This document shows positions 13,895 through 20,403 of a stretch of 22,639 nt of DNA, in pieces; position 1 is the first letter of the stretch; each line of letters starts with the position of its first letter. The notes below the pieces were generated by a model. It was not told the DNA's origin, did not search any database, and was given only the letters and a program-made list of their open reading frames with translations. Location of the stretch: contig JAGQXA010000379.1 in NCBI GenBank assembly GCA_020436865.1, positions 1 to 22,639 of the forward strand. Reading direction: 5' to 3'. The position numbers and the translations under genes were made by a program. The DNA is from Saprospiraceae bacterium (lineage in GTDB: Bacteria > Bacteroidota > Bacteroidia > Chitinophagales > Saprospiraceae).

Positions 13895-14938
13895 TTAACG
13901 AAGGATGCCCAGGTGGATGATCCGTCCGCCTTGCATATTGTTCGGATTGGTGCTCTTTCCGATCACAATTCCAGCTTCCGGCGCCCGGTATTCGGTGATC
14001 AGCTCGCCAAAAGGGTTTCGCAGCAGGCCGATCAACTCGCCGGCTTGCAACCGCTGCCGCAGTTCGACCGGCACTTCCAGAAGTCCGCCCGCATCGGTGT
14101 AGATCCAGTACGATCGTTGGCAGACGATCGCCGGCTGGGGCGGAGCCTGGGGCGAACCAGCAGTCAGCCCCAAGCCGGCGAGGAGATTCCGGATGCCCCA
14201 GACGCCGCGCCCGGTCATGTCGGACTGATACACCTGCGGATCGCCATACTCGATGGTGATCGCCGGGATGCCGTGCAAGACCGCTTCCGCGCGCATGGTG
14301 CGGGAGGCCGCCACGACCTGTCCGGCGGAGGGCATGCCCCGATCCTGCAGGATGATGTCGGCGTCTTGCCAATAAGCCATCCGGGCGATGGTGCTGTCGG
14401 TTAGGTCGGCCCGCACGTAAAGCGAGTTGATCCGCCCGAAACTAGCCGTGTGCAGGTCGACCAGGTAGTCGAAATGCCGGACGATCTTGTCGAAGGCCCA
14501 ATACACGTATTGCTGGCTGTTGTTGCCGTTGGCCTTGCCGGGAAAATTGCGATTCAGGTCTTCTTCGTCGATGAAGCGCCGGACGTCCAACTGAAGGCTC
14601 ACCGCGTTGAGGCCGGGCACGCCGACCACCGTTCCCTTCAGGCTTGCCGGATCGATCTGCCGGAACACTTCCTGGATGATCGGAATGCCGTTGAGTTCGT
14701 TGCCGTGGATGGCCGCCGTCAGGCCTACGACGGGCCCGTCCTCGACTCCCTTGGCCACCAGAACGGGAACCAGGATGGGCAGCGACTGACTGCCCGAGAG
14801 CAGATTGACCCAATATTTGCTGACCTGTCCGGCCGGAGCGCGCTCCAGTTCGAGTTGCGACAGGATGGGAATATCGGTTTGAGCCCGCAGGCCGAGCGAA
14901 ACCGATAAAAGAAGGACACACCAGAAAATCCGGCGCAT
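13895..14938 (-). CDS. Exported AstE/aspartoacylase-like zinc hydrolase (M14 superfamily)
   Basis: This 347-residue protein has a signal peptide (MRRIFWCVLLLSVSLGLRAQ); the Met at 14938 was chosen for that reason, with an alternative at 15001. The succinylglutamate desuccinylase/aspartoacylase zinc site is visible: HGNE (His78 and Glu81) and DLHT (His163). DEEDLNRNFPG and TIEYGDP are also present, the latter with the probable catalytic Glu. The C-terminal 80 residues form the small beta-barrel-like domain typical of the family. Classical AstE and aspartoacylase are cytoplasmic and deacylate N-acyl amino acids. The exported location here suggests an amidase or carboxypeptidase acting on extracellular or periplasmic amides; the substrate is not known. 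It is divergent from the Rrf2 regulator, and 144 nt separate its stop from the next minus-strand gene, which has its own candidate promoter. Confidence 0.88.
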   Translation of the reverse strand: MRRIFWCVLLLSVSLGLRAQTDIPILSQLELERAPAGQVSKYWVNLLSGSQSLPILVPVLVAKGVEDGPVVGLTAAIHGNELNGIPIIQEVFRQIDPASLKGTVVGVPGLNAVSLQLDVRRFIDEEDLNRNFPGKANGNNSQQYVYWAFDKIVRHFDYLVDLHTASFGRINSLYVRADLTDSTIARMAYWQDADIILQDRGMPSAGQVVAASRTMRAEAVLHGIPAITIEYGDPQVYQSDMTGRGVWGIRNLLAGLGLTAGSPQAPPQPAIVCQRSYWIYTDAGGLLEVPVELRQRLQAGELIGLLRNPFGELITEYRAPEAGIVIGKSTNPNNMQGGRIIHLGILR

Positions 14939-15014
14939 AGCGAGTTGATTATTTTGCGACCGATCCGGCCGCAGCTTGGTAAAGATCAAGGTTTTAAACA
15001 TTTGAATGGTTCTA

Positions 15015-15044
15015 TTGGAGGGGAAATTTTTTTTCGTATTTTTA
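15015..15044 (+). promoter_or_regulatory. Candidate promoter of the Rrf2 gene
   Basis: TTG at 15015-15017 is followed after 19 nt by TATTTTTA at 15037-15044, one base away from the TAnnTTTG consensus. The last bases overlap the left arm of the inverted repeat at 15040-15063. A protein bound to that repeat would block the -7 region and start site, as expected for autorepression. Confidence 0.35.
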
Positions 15045-15063
15045 AGACTCGAAGGTCTTAAAA
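15040..15063. promoter_or_regulatory. Operator 1: perfect 9-6-9 inverted repeat before the Rrf2 gene
   Basis: TTTTAAGAC (15040-15048), spacer TCGAAG, and GTCTTAAAA (15055-15063) form a perfect inverted repeat. It sits 13 nt before the Rrf2 start codon and 102 nt before the divergent AstE-like gene. Rrf2 proteins are dimers that bind such dyads and commonly repress their own gene. A near copy lies before the peroxidase gene. Confidence 0.65.
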
Positions 15064-15064
15064 C

Positions 15065-15069
15065 AGGAG
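15065..15069 (+). promoter_or_regulatory. Shine-Dalgarno sequence of the Rrf2 gene
   Basis: AGGAG lies 7 nt before the ATG at 15077. It is notable because most genes in this window have no recognisable Shine-Dalgarno sequence. It begins 2 nt after operator 1, so it supports the start codon chosen. Confidence 0.6.
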
Positions 15070-15076
15070 TACAGCC

Positions 15077-15514
15077 ATGAAAATCCTCTCTAATGGAAGC
15101 GCATACGGCCTGAGAGCCTTACTCTATCTGGCGGCCAAGGGCGATACCCGGGAGTTCGTGAGTATCGGCGAAATCTCCGAACAGTTGGACATTTCCTTCC
15201 ACTTTTTGACTAAAGTGCTGCAATCCCTTTCCCAAAAGGATATCCTCGTTTCCTATCGCGGACCCAACGGCGGCGTTGCGCTGGCCCGGGCCCCGGAAAC
15301 GATCCGCCTGAGCGAGGTCGTGCTCATCCTGGAAGGGGAGGACTATTTCGAAAAATGCCTGTTGGGCTTGCCGGGCTGCGGCGATCAGGCGCCCTGTCCC
15401 ATGCACTACCGCTGGAAACACTGGAAAGCTTCGATCCGATCGGAGTTCGAAAGTACCACCCTCGCCGATTTGAAAGAGCCCGAATTGCTCAAGCATCTGC
15501 GGTGGGCCACCTGA
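15077..15514 (+). CDS. Rrf2/IscR-family transcriptional regulator with probable Fe-S cluster
   Basis: This 145-residue protein matches the whole Rrf2 family: an N-terminal winged helix (MKILSNGSAYGLRALLYLA, then IGEISEQLDISFHFLTKVLQ), the wing YRGPNGGVALARAPETIRL, and a C-terminal helix. Cys94, Cys101 and Cys107 are followed by His110 three residues after the last Cys. E. coli IscR uses Cys92, Cys98, Cys104 and His107 with the same final C-x2-H spacing to hold a [2Fe-2S] cluster, so cluster binding is likely. The first Cys spacing is one residue longer than in IscR. No isc or suf genes are in the window, so iron-sulphur biogenesis is not its evident job here. Two matching inverted repeats, before itself and before the haem peroxidase gene, point to autoregulation and control of the peroxidase. 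Confidence 0.93.
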   Translation: MKILSNGSAYGLRALLYLAAKGDTREFVSIGEISEQLDISFHFLTKVLQSLSQKDILVSYRGPNGGVALARAPETIRLSEVVLILEGEDYFEKCLLGLPGCGDQAPCPMHYRWKHWKASIRSEFESTTLADLKEPELLKHLRWAT

Positions 15515-15526
15515 GGGTGTTTTTTT
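15508..15526 (+). terminator. Weak hairpin plus T-run at the end of the Rrf2 gene
   Basis: CACC and GGTG flank a 4-nt loop containing part of the stop codon, followed by seven T residues (15520-15526). The stem is only 4 bp, so termination would be inefficient. Some read-through into the peroxidase gene is possible. Confidence 0.25.
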
Positions 15527-15532
15527 GGTTTG

Positions 15533-15556
15533 TTTTAAGATTTAATAGTCTGAAAA
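15533..15556. promoter_or_regulatory. Operator 2: near copy of the Rrf2 dyad before the peroxidase gene
   Basis: TTTTAAGAT (15533-15541), a 6-nt spacer, and GTCTGAAAA (15548-15556) match 16 of 18 arm bases of operator 1, with identical 9-6-9 geometry. The spacer differs completely, so the conservation is confined to the arms, as expected for a protein-binding dyad. It lies 59 nt before the peroxidase ATG at 15616. Confidence 0.6.
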
Positions 15557-15615
15557 CTGAATTTTTATCTCCCCCCTATCCAAATTGATCTCATTCACTA
15601 ACAAATACTTTTCCC

Positions 15616-17547
15616 ATGCGAACATTTACCAGACTTCTGACGGGAGGTTTCCTAGCCTGCTGTCTGCTGGCAGAACCGGTGGGTTCGGCCGCCCAGGAGT
15701 ACCGCATGATCGACGGTACCATGAACAATCCAACCCACCCGGCCTGGGGTGCGGCCGGCATCTTACTGAGCACAGCCGCGACGGTAGGCTACGACGACGG
15801 CGTTTCGGCGCCGGCGGGCCCGGCCCGGCCCAACCCGCGCTTCATCAGCAATGCCCTCTTTTCCCAAAATACCCTGGCCGACGACCCTCGTGGGCTCAGC
15901 GCCTATACCTGGGCCTGGGGTCAGTTCATCGATCACGACATTACCCTGGTGGGCGATCACCCGACCGAGACCATGGATATTCCGGTGCCACCCTTCGACG
16001 CCTTCTTTGATCCGCTCGGCACGGGAGAGGTGGTGATCGGTATGCATCGCTCCGACTACGATCCTGCGACCGGAACCGGACCGGACAATCCGCGTCGGCA
16101 CAAGAACGGCATCACGGCTTTCATCGACGCCTCGGCGGTGTACGGATCGGATCTGACGCGAGCAGGCTGGTTGCGTACGTTTTCCGGCGGAAAGCTGAAA
16201 ATGTCGGCTGGCAATCTGCCTCCGTTCAATACCCTGACCGGCGAGTACGACGGCCCCGTGGATCCGGCCGCGCCGGAGATGGCCATGCCGATGCCATTCG
16301 TGCAGAAATGGTTTGTCGCCGGCGACCTGCGGGCCAACGAGAATCCGATGCTTCTGAGCTTGCACGCGCTCTTTATGCGCGAGCACAACCGCTTGTGCGA
16401 TGAACTGGCCCTTGTTCATCCTGGCTGGAACGACGAGCAGCTCTACCAACAGGCCCGAAAACTGGTCGGCGCCATCATGCAGGCGATCGTGTATGAAGAG
16501 TGGCTGCCCACCCTGGGAATGCATCTCGAACCCTATGCCGGCTATCAGGACGATGTCGATCCCGGCATCCTCAACACCTTCTCCGCGGCCGCTTACCGCT
16601 ACGGACATTCCACGATCAATAGTGCCTTGCTGCGCATGGACCACGAAGGAAATACGATGCCGGAAGGCGACATCCTGTTGCGCGACGCCTATTTCAACCC
16701 CGACGTCGTGCTGGAGGTCGACGGCATCGAACCCTACCTGATCGGAATGTCGACCGTTGTCGAGCAAAACTTCGACTGCAAGGTCATCGACGATCTGCGC
16801 AACTTCCTGTTCGGTCCTCCGGGCGCCGGCGGGCTCGACCTGGTCGCCCTCAATATCAACCGGGGCCGCGATCGCGGCTTGCCCGACTTCAGTACCCTTC
16901 GAACCGATTTCGATTTGGCGCCCCTGACCGACTTCAGCGATGTTACCGCCGATCCGCTGATGGCCATGGCCCTGGAGAACGTCTACCAGGAAGTCGACCG
17001 AATCGATCCCTGGGTGGGCATGCTGGCTGAGGATCACATGCCCGACGCCTTGTTCGGACCGACGGCCATGACCATTCTGCAGCGACAGTTCACCTCGTTG
17101 CGCGACGGCGATCGCTTCTACTTCGAGCACGACCCCTGGCTGACAAGCGAAGAAAAGGACTGGATCCGCAGCCAGCGCCTGTCGGATGTCGTGCGCCGGA
17201 ATTGTCCGATCGACTGTTTGCACGACGAGCTGTTCATCGCTCAGCCCTTGCTGTCGACCGGCCTGCTGACCATCGCCGGTGCAGAGGCGCCCGATCTGTT
17301 GCTCTACCCCAACCCGGCCACCCAGTGGATCTCGCTGCGCTTCGGAAAAGCCATGCGCACGGAAGGAGAACTTCGCCTGGTCGACCCCTTCGGACGCACG
17401 ATCTATCGTCGGAGCGTAGCGCCGGTACCTGCCGGCGGTTCGCTGGAGGTGCAACTCGACCCGAGCTGGCCGGCCGGTCTGTACCGCTGCTTCCTGATCG
17501 CCGACGGGCAGCTGAGTCAACAGTCGTTCGTGCGGCTGACGCCATAA
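15616..17547 (+). CDS. Secreted animal-type haem peroxidase with T9SS sorting domain
   Basis: This 643-residue protein has a signal peptide (to about residue 26, ...GSAAQ), a full An_peroxidase domain (about 35-540) and a T9SS type A C-terminal sorting domain from YPNPATQW (about 564) to the end. The myeloperoxidase-type active site is recognisable. WGQFIDHD holds Gln103, Asp106 and distal His107. GDLRANENP holds catalytic Arg239 and Glu242. LFMREHNRL is a family signature, and YRYGHSTI holds proximal His331. NINRGRDRG is also conserved. Asp106 and Glu242 are the positions that form ester bonds to haem in mammalian enzymes; the Met that adds a third bond in myeloperoxidase is Asn243 here. The product should be exported by T9SS to the surface or medium and oxidise halides or organic substrates with hydrogen peroxide. 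The Rrf2-type operator upstream suggests redox-linked expression. Confidence 0.93.
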   Translation: MRTFTRLLTGGFLACCLLAEPVGSAAQEYRMIDGTMNNPTHPAWGAAGILLSTAATVGYDDGVSAPAGPARPNPRFISNALFSQNTLADDPRGLSAYTWAWGQFIDHDITLVGDHPTETMDIPVPPFDAFFDPLGTGEVVIGMHRSDYDPATGTGPDNPRRHKNGITAFIDASAVYGSDLTRAGWLRTFSGGKLKMSAGNLPPFNTLTGEYDGPVDPAAPEMAMPMPFVQKWFVAGDLRANENPMLLSLHALFMREHNRLCDELALVHPGWNDEQLYQQARKLVGAIMQAIVYEEWLPTLGMHLEPYAGYQDDVDPGILNTFSAAAYRYGHSTINSALLRMDHEGNTMPEGDILLRDAYFNPDVVLEVDGIEPYLIGMSTVVEQNFDCKVIDDLRNFLFGPPGAGGLDLVALNINRGRDRGLPDFSTLRTDFDLAPLTDFSDVTADPLMAMALENVYQEVDRIDPWVGMLAEDHMPDALFGPTAMTILQRQFTSLRDGDRFYFEHDPWLTSEEKDWIRSQRLSDVVRRNCPIDCLHDELFIAQPLLSTGLLTIAGAEAPDLLLYPNPATQWISLRFGKAMRTEGELRLVDPFGRTIYRRSVAPVPAGGSLEVQLDPSWPAGLYRCFLIADGQLSQQSFVRLTP

Positions 17548-17555
17548 ACTTCCGC

Positions 17556-17587
17556 CTCTTCCCCGGCTGCCGGCAGCCGGGGAAGAG
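17556..17587 (+). terminator. 32-bp perfect palindrome terminating the peroxidase gene
   Basis: The sequence from CTCTTCCCCGGC to its mirror complement is a perfect, GC-rich palindrome beginning 8 nt after the peroxidase stop. It is followed by TTTCTAT. A strong hairpin plus short T-run is a credible intrinsic terminator. Confidence 0.7.
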
Positions 17588-17698
17588 TTTCTATACTGAA
17601 GCGAAAGTGGTTTGGGATTTCTTAAGACGGTCAATCGGTATAACCTCCGGCGCCTGACATTTCCCCTCGGACTTATCGCCCGAACAAGGGAAACGCCT

Positions 17699-17706
17699 TA
17701 CCTTTG
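17699..17706 (+). promoter_or_regulatory. Consensus -7 element before the S46 peptidase gene
   Basis: TACCTTTG matches the Bacteroidota -7 consensus TAnnTTTG exactly and is followed by CGGCG. No clear TTTG lies 19-21 nt upstream. Transcription would begin near 17714, about 55 nt before the ATG at 17769. Confidence 0.4.
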
Positions 17707-17768
17707 CGGCGCTTATTCGACCCTACGAGCTGCCTAGTGGGTATCTGACAGACCAAAAACTCCTTTCC

Positions 17769-19856
17769 ATGAAATTACCTTACCGGATCTATTTGCTGAT
17801 CGCGAGTCTGCTCGCGCTGACAAACTTTTCTTCCTATTCGCAGACGGATTATCCCGAAGTCGAAGCCAGTCCGTTCGACTTCGGCAAAATGTGGACCTTC
17901 GAGCATCCGCCCCTCGATTATTTTCAGGAAACGTATGGTTTTCGCCCCAGTGCCGAGTGGCTGGAGAAGGCACGCCTGGGTTCGCTGAAGTTCTCGACCT
18001 ACTGTTCGGCTTCTTTCATTTCACCCGACGGCCTGATCCTGACCAATTACCACTGCTCGCATGGCGAAGCCATCTCGGTGCAGAAGGAAGGCGAAGATGT
18101 GGAAGCCAACGGCTTCTATGCCCCGAAGCGCGAAGAAGAGCGCAAGGTGCCCGGCTTGTTCGTTCGCCAATTGGTAAAACTCGAAGACATCACCGCCTTC
18201 ATCAAGGGGTATACCGACCTGGCCACGACCGACGAGCAATGGAAACAACAGCGGCAGGCCGCCTTTGAGATGGTGCAGAAGGAGTACGCCGGGAAGGCCG
18301 GCTGGCAAGGGCTCGAACTCGAGGTCGTCACTTATTACAACGGCGGCAAGTATTCACTTTATGGCTACAAGCGTTACGACGATATTCGCCTGGTGTTCAT
18401 TCCCGAGTTTTCCGTGGGGCTGTACGGCGGCGATCCGGATAATTTCACCTATCCGCGTTACAACCTCGATTTTACGATCTGGCGGGTCTATGAGAACGGA
18501 CAGCCGGTCAACTCTTCCGGGCACTATTTTCGGCTCAATCCCGACGATATCGAGGAGGGCTCCCCGGTCTTCCTGGTCGGTAACCCGGCTCAGACAGAGC
18601 GTTACCGCACGCTGGCCCAACTCGAGTACGACCGCGACTATCGCTACAAGGTCTTCCTCGACCGCCTGAAAACCCGCCTGGACATCCTCAACGAACTGAA
18701 CGAGAAAACGCCGTCGCCCGCGTTGAACGAGCAGATCGTGACCATTGCCAATAGCGTCAAAGCGATCGGCGGGATCGTGGCGGGCATGCACGATCCGGTG
18801 CTGATGGGCAAGAAAGCGGCCATCGAACGCGAGGTGAGGTCCAAGTCGAAAGCCGTCAAGGCCGGCAACGATTACTGGAAGCAGTTGGCCGAAGAAACGG
18901 CAAAACTGGAAGATTATACCATGGAAGCCTCCTTGCTCAATCCGTCGCCGCTCGGCGGCAATACCATGGTGTTGGCGCATCAGGTGTACCAGTACATCGA
19001 GTTACTCGACCGGGAGGCCGGCGAGGAGGAACTAGACAAGAAACGGACCGCCATTCTTACCCTGGCAGCCGGGTTGAACGATCCGCTTGAAAAGCAGTCG
19101 CTGACGGCCCTGCTCGGTCAGCTGCAAACCTATGCCGATCGCGACGACAAGTATGTCGGCAAGCTGCTCGACGGCGATAGCCCGGAAGAAGCTGCCCGGA
19201 AGATCCTGGAAAAAACGGCCTTTACCGATCCCGACAAACTGGAGAAACTGCTGACCAAAAAGACCAAGAAGCTGGAAAAAGGCAAAGATCCGATCGCCGA
19301 TTTTGCGCTGCTCACAGTCCCGGAGTACAACAAGGCCGTGGAGGTGTTCAAGGGCAATCAGGCCAGGCGTGAATCGTTGGCCGAAAAGATCGGCACCGAG
19401 ATATTCCAGCAATATGGCCTGTCCATTCCGCCCGATGCTACCTTTACCCTGCGGTTGGCCGACGGGGTGGTCAAGCGTTATGAGTACAACGGCACCATAG
19501 CGCCCTACAAGACCACCTTCTACGGCCTCTACGACCGTTTCTACTCCAACGACGGACAAAAACCCTGGGATCTGCCGCAGCGGTATCTCAAACCTAATGC
19601 GGAATTGCTCAAGTCGCCGCTCAATTTCATCTCCACCAACGACAGTATCGGCGGCAATTCGGGCAGCCCCATCCTCAATCAAAAGGGGGAGCTTGTCGGA
19701 CTGCTGTTCGACGGCAATATCGAATCGCTGACCGGTAATTTCATCTACGACACCTCTATGAATCGTTCCGTCTGCGTGCATTTGGGCGGAATCGTAGCCG
19801 TGTTGAAATACGTATACAACGCCAAGGACTTGCTTCAGGAAATGAACGTCAAGTAG
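17769..19856 (+). CDS. S46-family dipeptidyl-peptidase, DPP7-like
   Basis: This 695-residue exported protein (signal peptide to about residue 25, ...SSYSQ) is close to the usual S46 length of about 700-720. The chymotrypsin-like catalytic residues are visible: His95 in LTNYHCSHG, an Asp in YGGDPDNFTYPR (Asp222 or Asp224), and Ser631 in GGNSGSPI. Most S46 enzymes have NHHC; here the first His is Tyr. A helical insertion (about 300-560) forms the regulatory domain that blocks endo-cleavage. The residue 18 after the catalytic Ser, which is Arg in acidic-specific DPP11 and Gly in DPP7, is Gly649 (LLFDGN). A DPP7-type preference for hydrophobic or broad P1 residues is therefore predicted. It releases dipeptides from peptides in the periplasm for uptake. 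It is monocistronic, lying between a terminator and a hairpin. Confidence 0.93.
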   Translation: MKLPYRIYLLIASLLALTNFSSYSQTDYPEVEASPFDFGKMWTFEHPPLDYFQETYGFRPSAEWLEKARLGSLKFSTYCSASFISPDGLILTNYHCSHGEAISVQKEGEDVEANGFYAPKREEERKVPGLFVRQLVKLEDITAFIKGYTDLATTDEQWKQQRQAAFEMVQKEYAGKAGWQGLELEVVTYYNGGKYSLYGYKRYDDIRLVFIPEFSVGLYGGDPDNFTYPRYNLDFTIWRVYENGQPVNSSGHYFRLNPDDIEEGSPVFLVGNPAQTERYRTLAQLEYDRDYRYKVFLDRLKTRLDILNELNEKTPSPALNEQIVTIANSVKAIGGIVAGMHDPVLMGKKAAIEREVRSKSKAVKAGNDYWKQLAEETAKLEDYTMEASLLNPSPLGGNTMVLAHQVYQYIELLDREAGEEELDKKRTAILTLAAGLNDPLEKQSLTALLGQLQTYADRDDKYVGKLLDGDSPEEAARKILEKTAFTDPDKLEKLLTKKTKKLEKGKDPIADFALLTVPEYNKAVEVFKGNQARRESLAEKIGTEIFQQYGLSIPPDATFTLRLADGVVKRYEYNGTIAPYKTTFYGLYDRFYSNDGQKPWDLPQRYLKPNAELLKSPLNFISTNDSIGGNSGSPILNQKGELVGLLFDGNIESLTGNFIYDTSMNRSVCVHLGGIVAVLKYVYNAKDLLQEMNVK

Positions 19857-19860
19857 GGTT

Positions 19861-19925
19861 TTTGCCCCCCTCCGGTTATAAAATCTGCGAAAAGCGCTTG
19901 CAGATGACAATTTGAGGGGGGCAAA
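19861..19925 (+). terminator. Two-tier hairpin after the S46 gene
   Basis: TTTGCCCCCCTC (19861-19872) is exactly complementary to GAGGGGGGCAAA (19914-19925). Between them ATCTGC (19883-19888) pairs with GCAGAT (19900-19905). It begins 4 nt after the stop codon and is probably the transcript's 3' structure. No T-tract follows. Confidence 0.5.
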
Positions 19926-20057
19926 GCCCTCATTTGACAAGGTAAATCCCGCTAGCTTTGTAGGATTGAGCGCCCGGAAGGGCCAACCACTCCTGAATTC
20001 CGAATACCCGCCTGGTACCGCAAGATTCTTCGTAGAAAGACAACTAAAACTCCCATA

Positions 20058-20090
20058 TTGGGAAACGTATCGTTTTTTTACATATTTTTG
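20058..20090 (+). promoter_or_regulatory. Candidate promoter for the beta-helix gene
   Basis: TTG at 20058-20060 is followed after 22 nt by TATTTTTG (20083-20090), an exact TAnnTTTG match. It would give a leader of about 305 nt. Another -7-like element, GAACTTTGCACCC at 20107, lies just downstream, so the true start is uncertain. Confidence 0.35.
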
Positions 20091-20203
20091 CCAAACGTGT
20101 TTTGCGGAACTTTGCACCCTTTCCCAATTCCCGAAACAAACAGAGAACGCACCGAAGATCTTCCCAGGTCAGTCACCAACCTGATTGCGTTGGCCATTGT
20201 CGG

Positions 20204-20223
20204 CTGTAGCTGTACAACTACAG
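20204..20223. promoter_or_regulatory. 20-nt near-perfect palindrome in the beta-helix leader
   Basis: CTGTAG-C-TGTACA-A-CTACAG is symmetrical except for one mismatched pair (C20210/A20217). It is long enough for a dimeric repressor site or a small RNA hairpin. It lies 181 nt before the ATG at 20404. Confidence 0.3.
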
Positions 20224-20269
20224 ACTATATGGCCTGAATTTTTAGATCGCCAATAGCCAAAGGATCAGC

Positions 20270-20328
20270 TTGAAAGCATTCCGACGACTTTCTGCACCGG
20301 AGAGCGGTGTTGAAAGGCATTCGGTGCA
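20270..20328 (+). promoter_or_regulatory. Alternative hairpins and direct repeat in the leader before the beta-helix gene
   Basis: CACCG at 20295-20299 can pair with CGGTG at 20305-20309 (5-nt loop). Extended as TGCACCG (20293-20299), it can instead pair with CGGTGCA at 20322-20328. The two pairings exclude each other. TTGAAAGCATTCCG (20270-20283) recurs as TTGAAAGGCATTCGG (20310-20324). No known riboswitch class is recognised. Confidence 0.25.
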
Positions 20329-20403
20329 TTGAAAAAAGCAGCAACCTGAAACCAGGATCGCGACTCCCCCCCCAAGGGTTCATCGATTCTCAAACCCAGA
20401 ACT

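Larger units (their letters stand above)
19857..20403. other. 547-nt non-coding region between the S46 and beta-helix genes
   Basis: No convincing gene is seen. The base composition is visibly more AT-rich than the flanking genes. It contains a two-tier hairpin, promoter-like -7 elements (TAGCTTTG at 19953-19960, TATTTTTG at 20083-20090, GAACTTTG at 20107-20114), a near-perfect palindrome, and overlapping alternative hairpins just before the beta-helix gene. CAATAGCCAA at 20251-20260 is identical to 5719-5728 in the regulator/dikinase intergenic region. Confidence 0.6.

Noticed and set aside
17621..17628. CTTAAGAC, resembling a half-site of the Rrf2 operator, before the S46 gene
   Set aside because: No matching second arm at the 6-nt spacing; an isolated half-site of 7-8 bases is expected by chance.
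15763..17634. 623-codon open frame on the minus strand
   Set aside because: Antisense to the peroxidase gene, whose active-site residues are all conserved on the plus strand. The antisense translation is an Arg/Gln/Val-rich sequence without recognisable features.
19032..20117. 361-codon open frame on the minus strand
   Set aside because: Mostly antisense to the S46 peptidase, with no domain.
19912..20184. Possible 90-residue protein on the plus strand in the intergenic region
   Set aside because: It starts inside the right arm of the hairpin at 19914-19925, overlaps promoter-like elements and resembles no family. It is more likely non-coding.
20281..20403. Possible known riboswitch (glycine or TPP type) before the beta-helix gene
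   Set aside because: Short GGAGAG-like and CTGAAACC-like strings are present, but the conserved cores of these classes are not.
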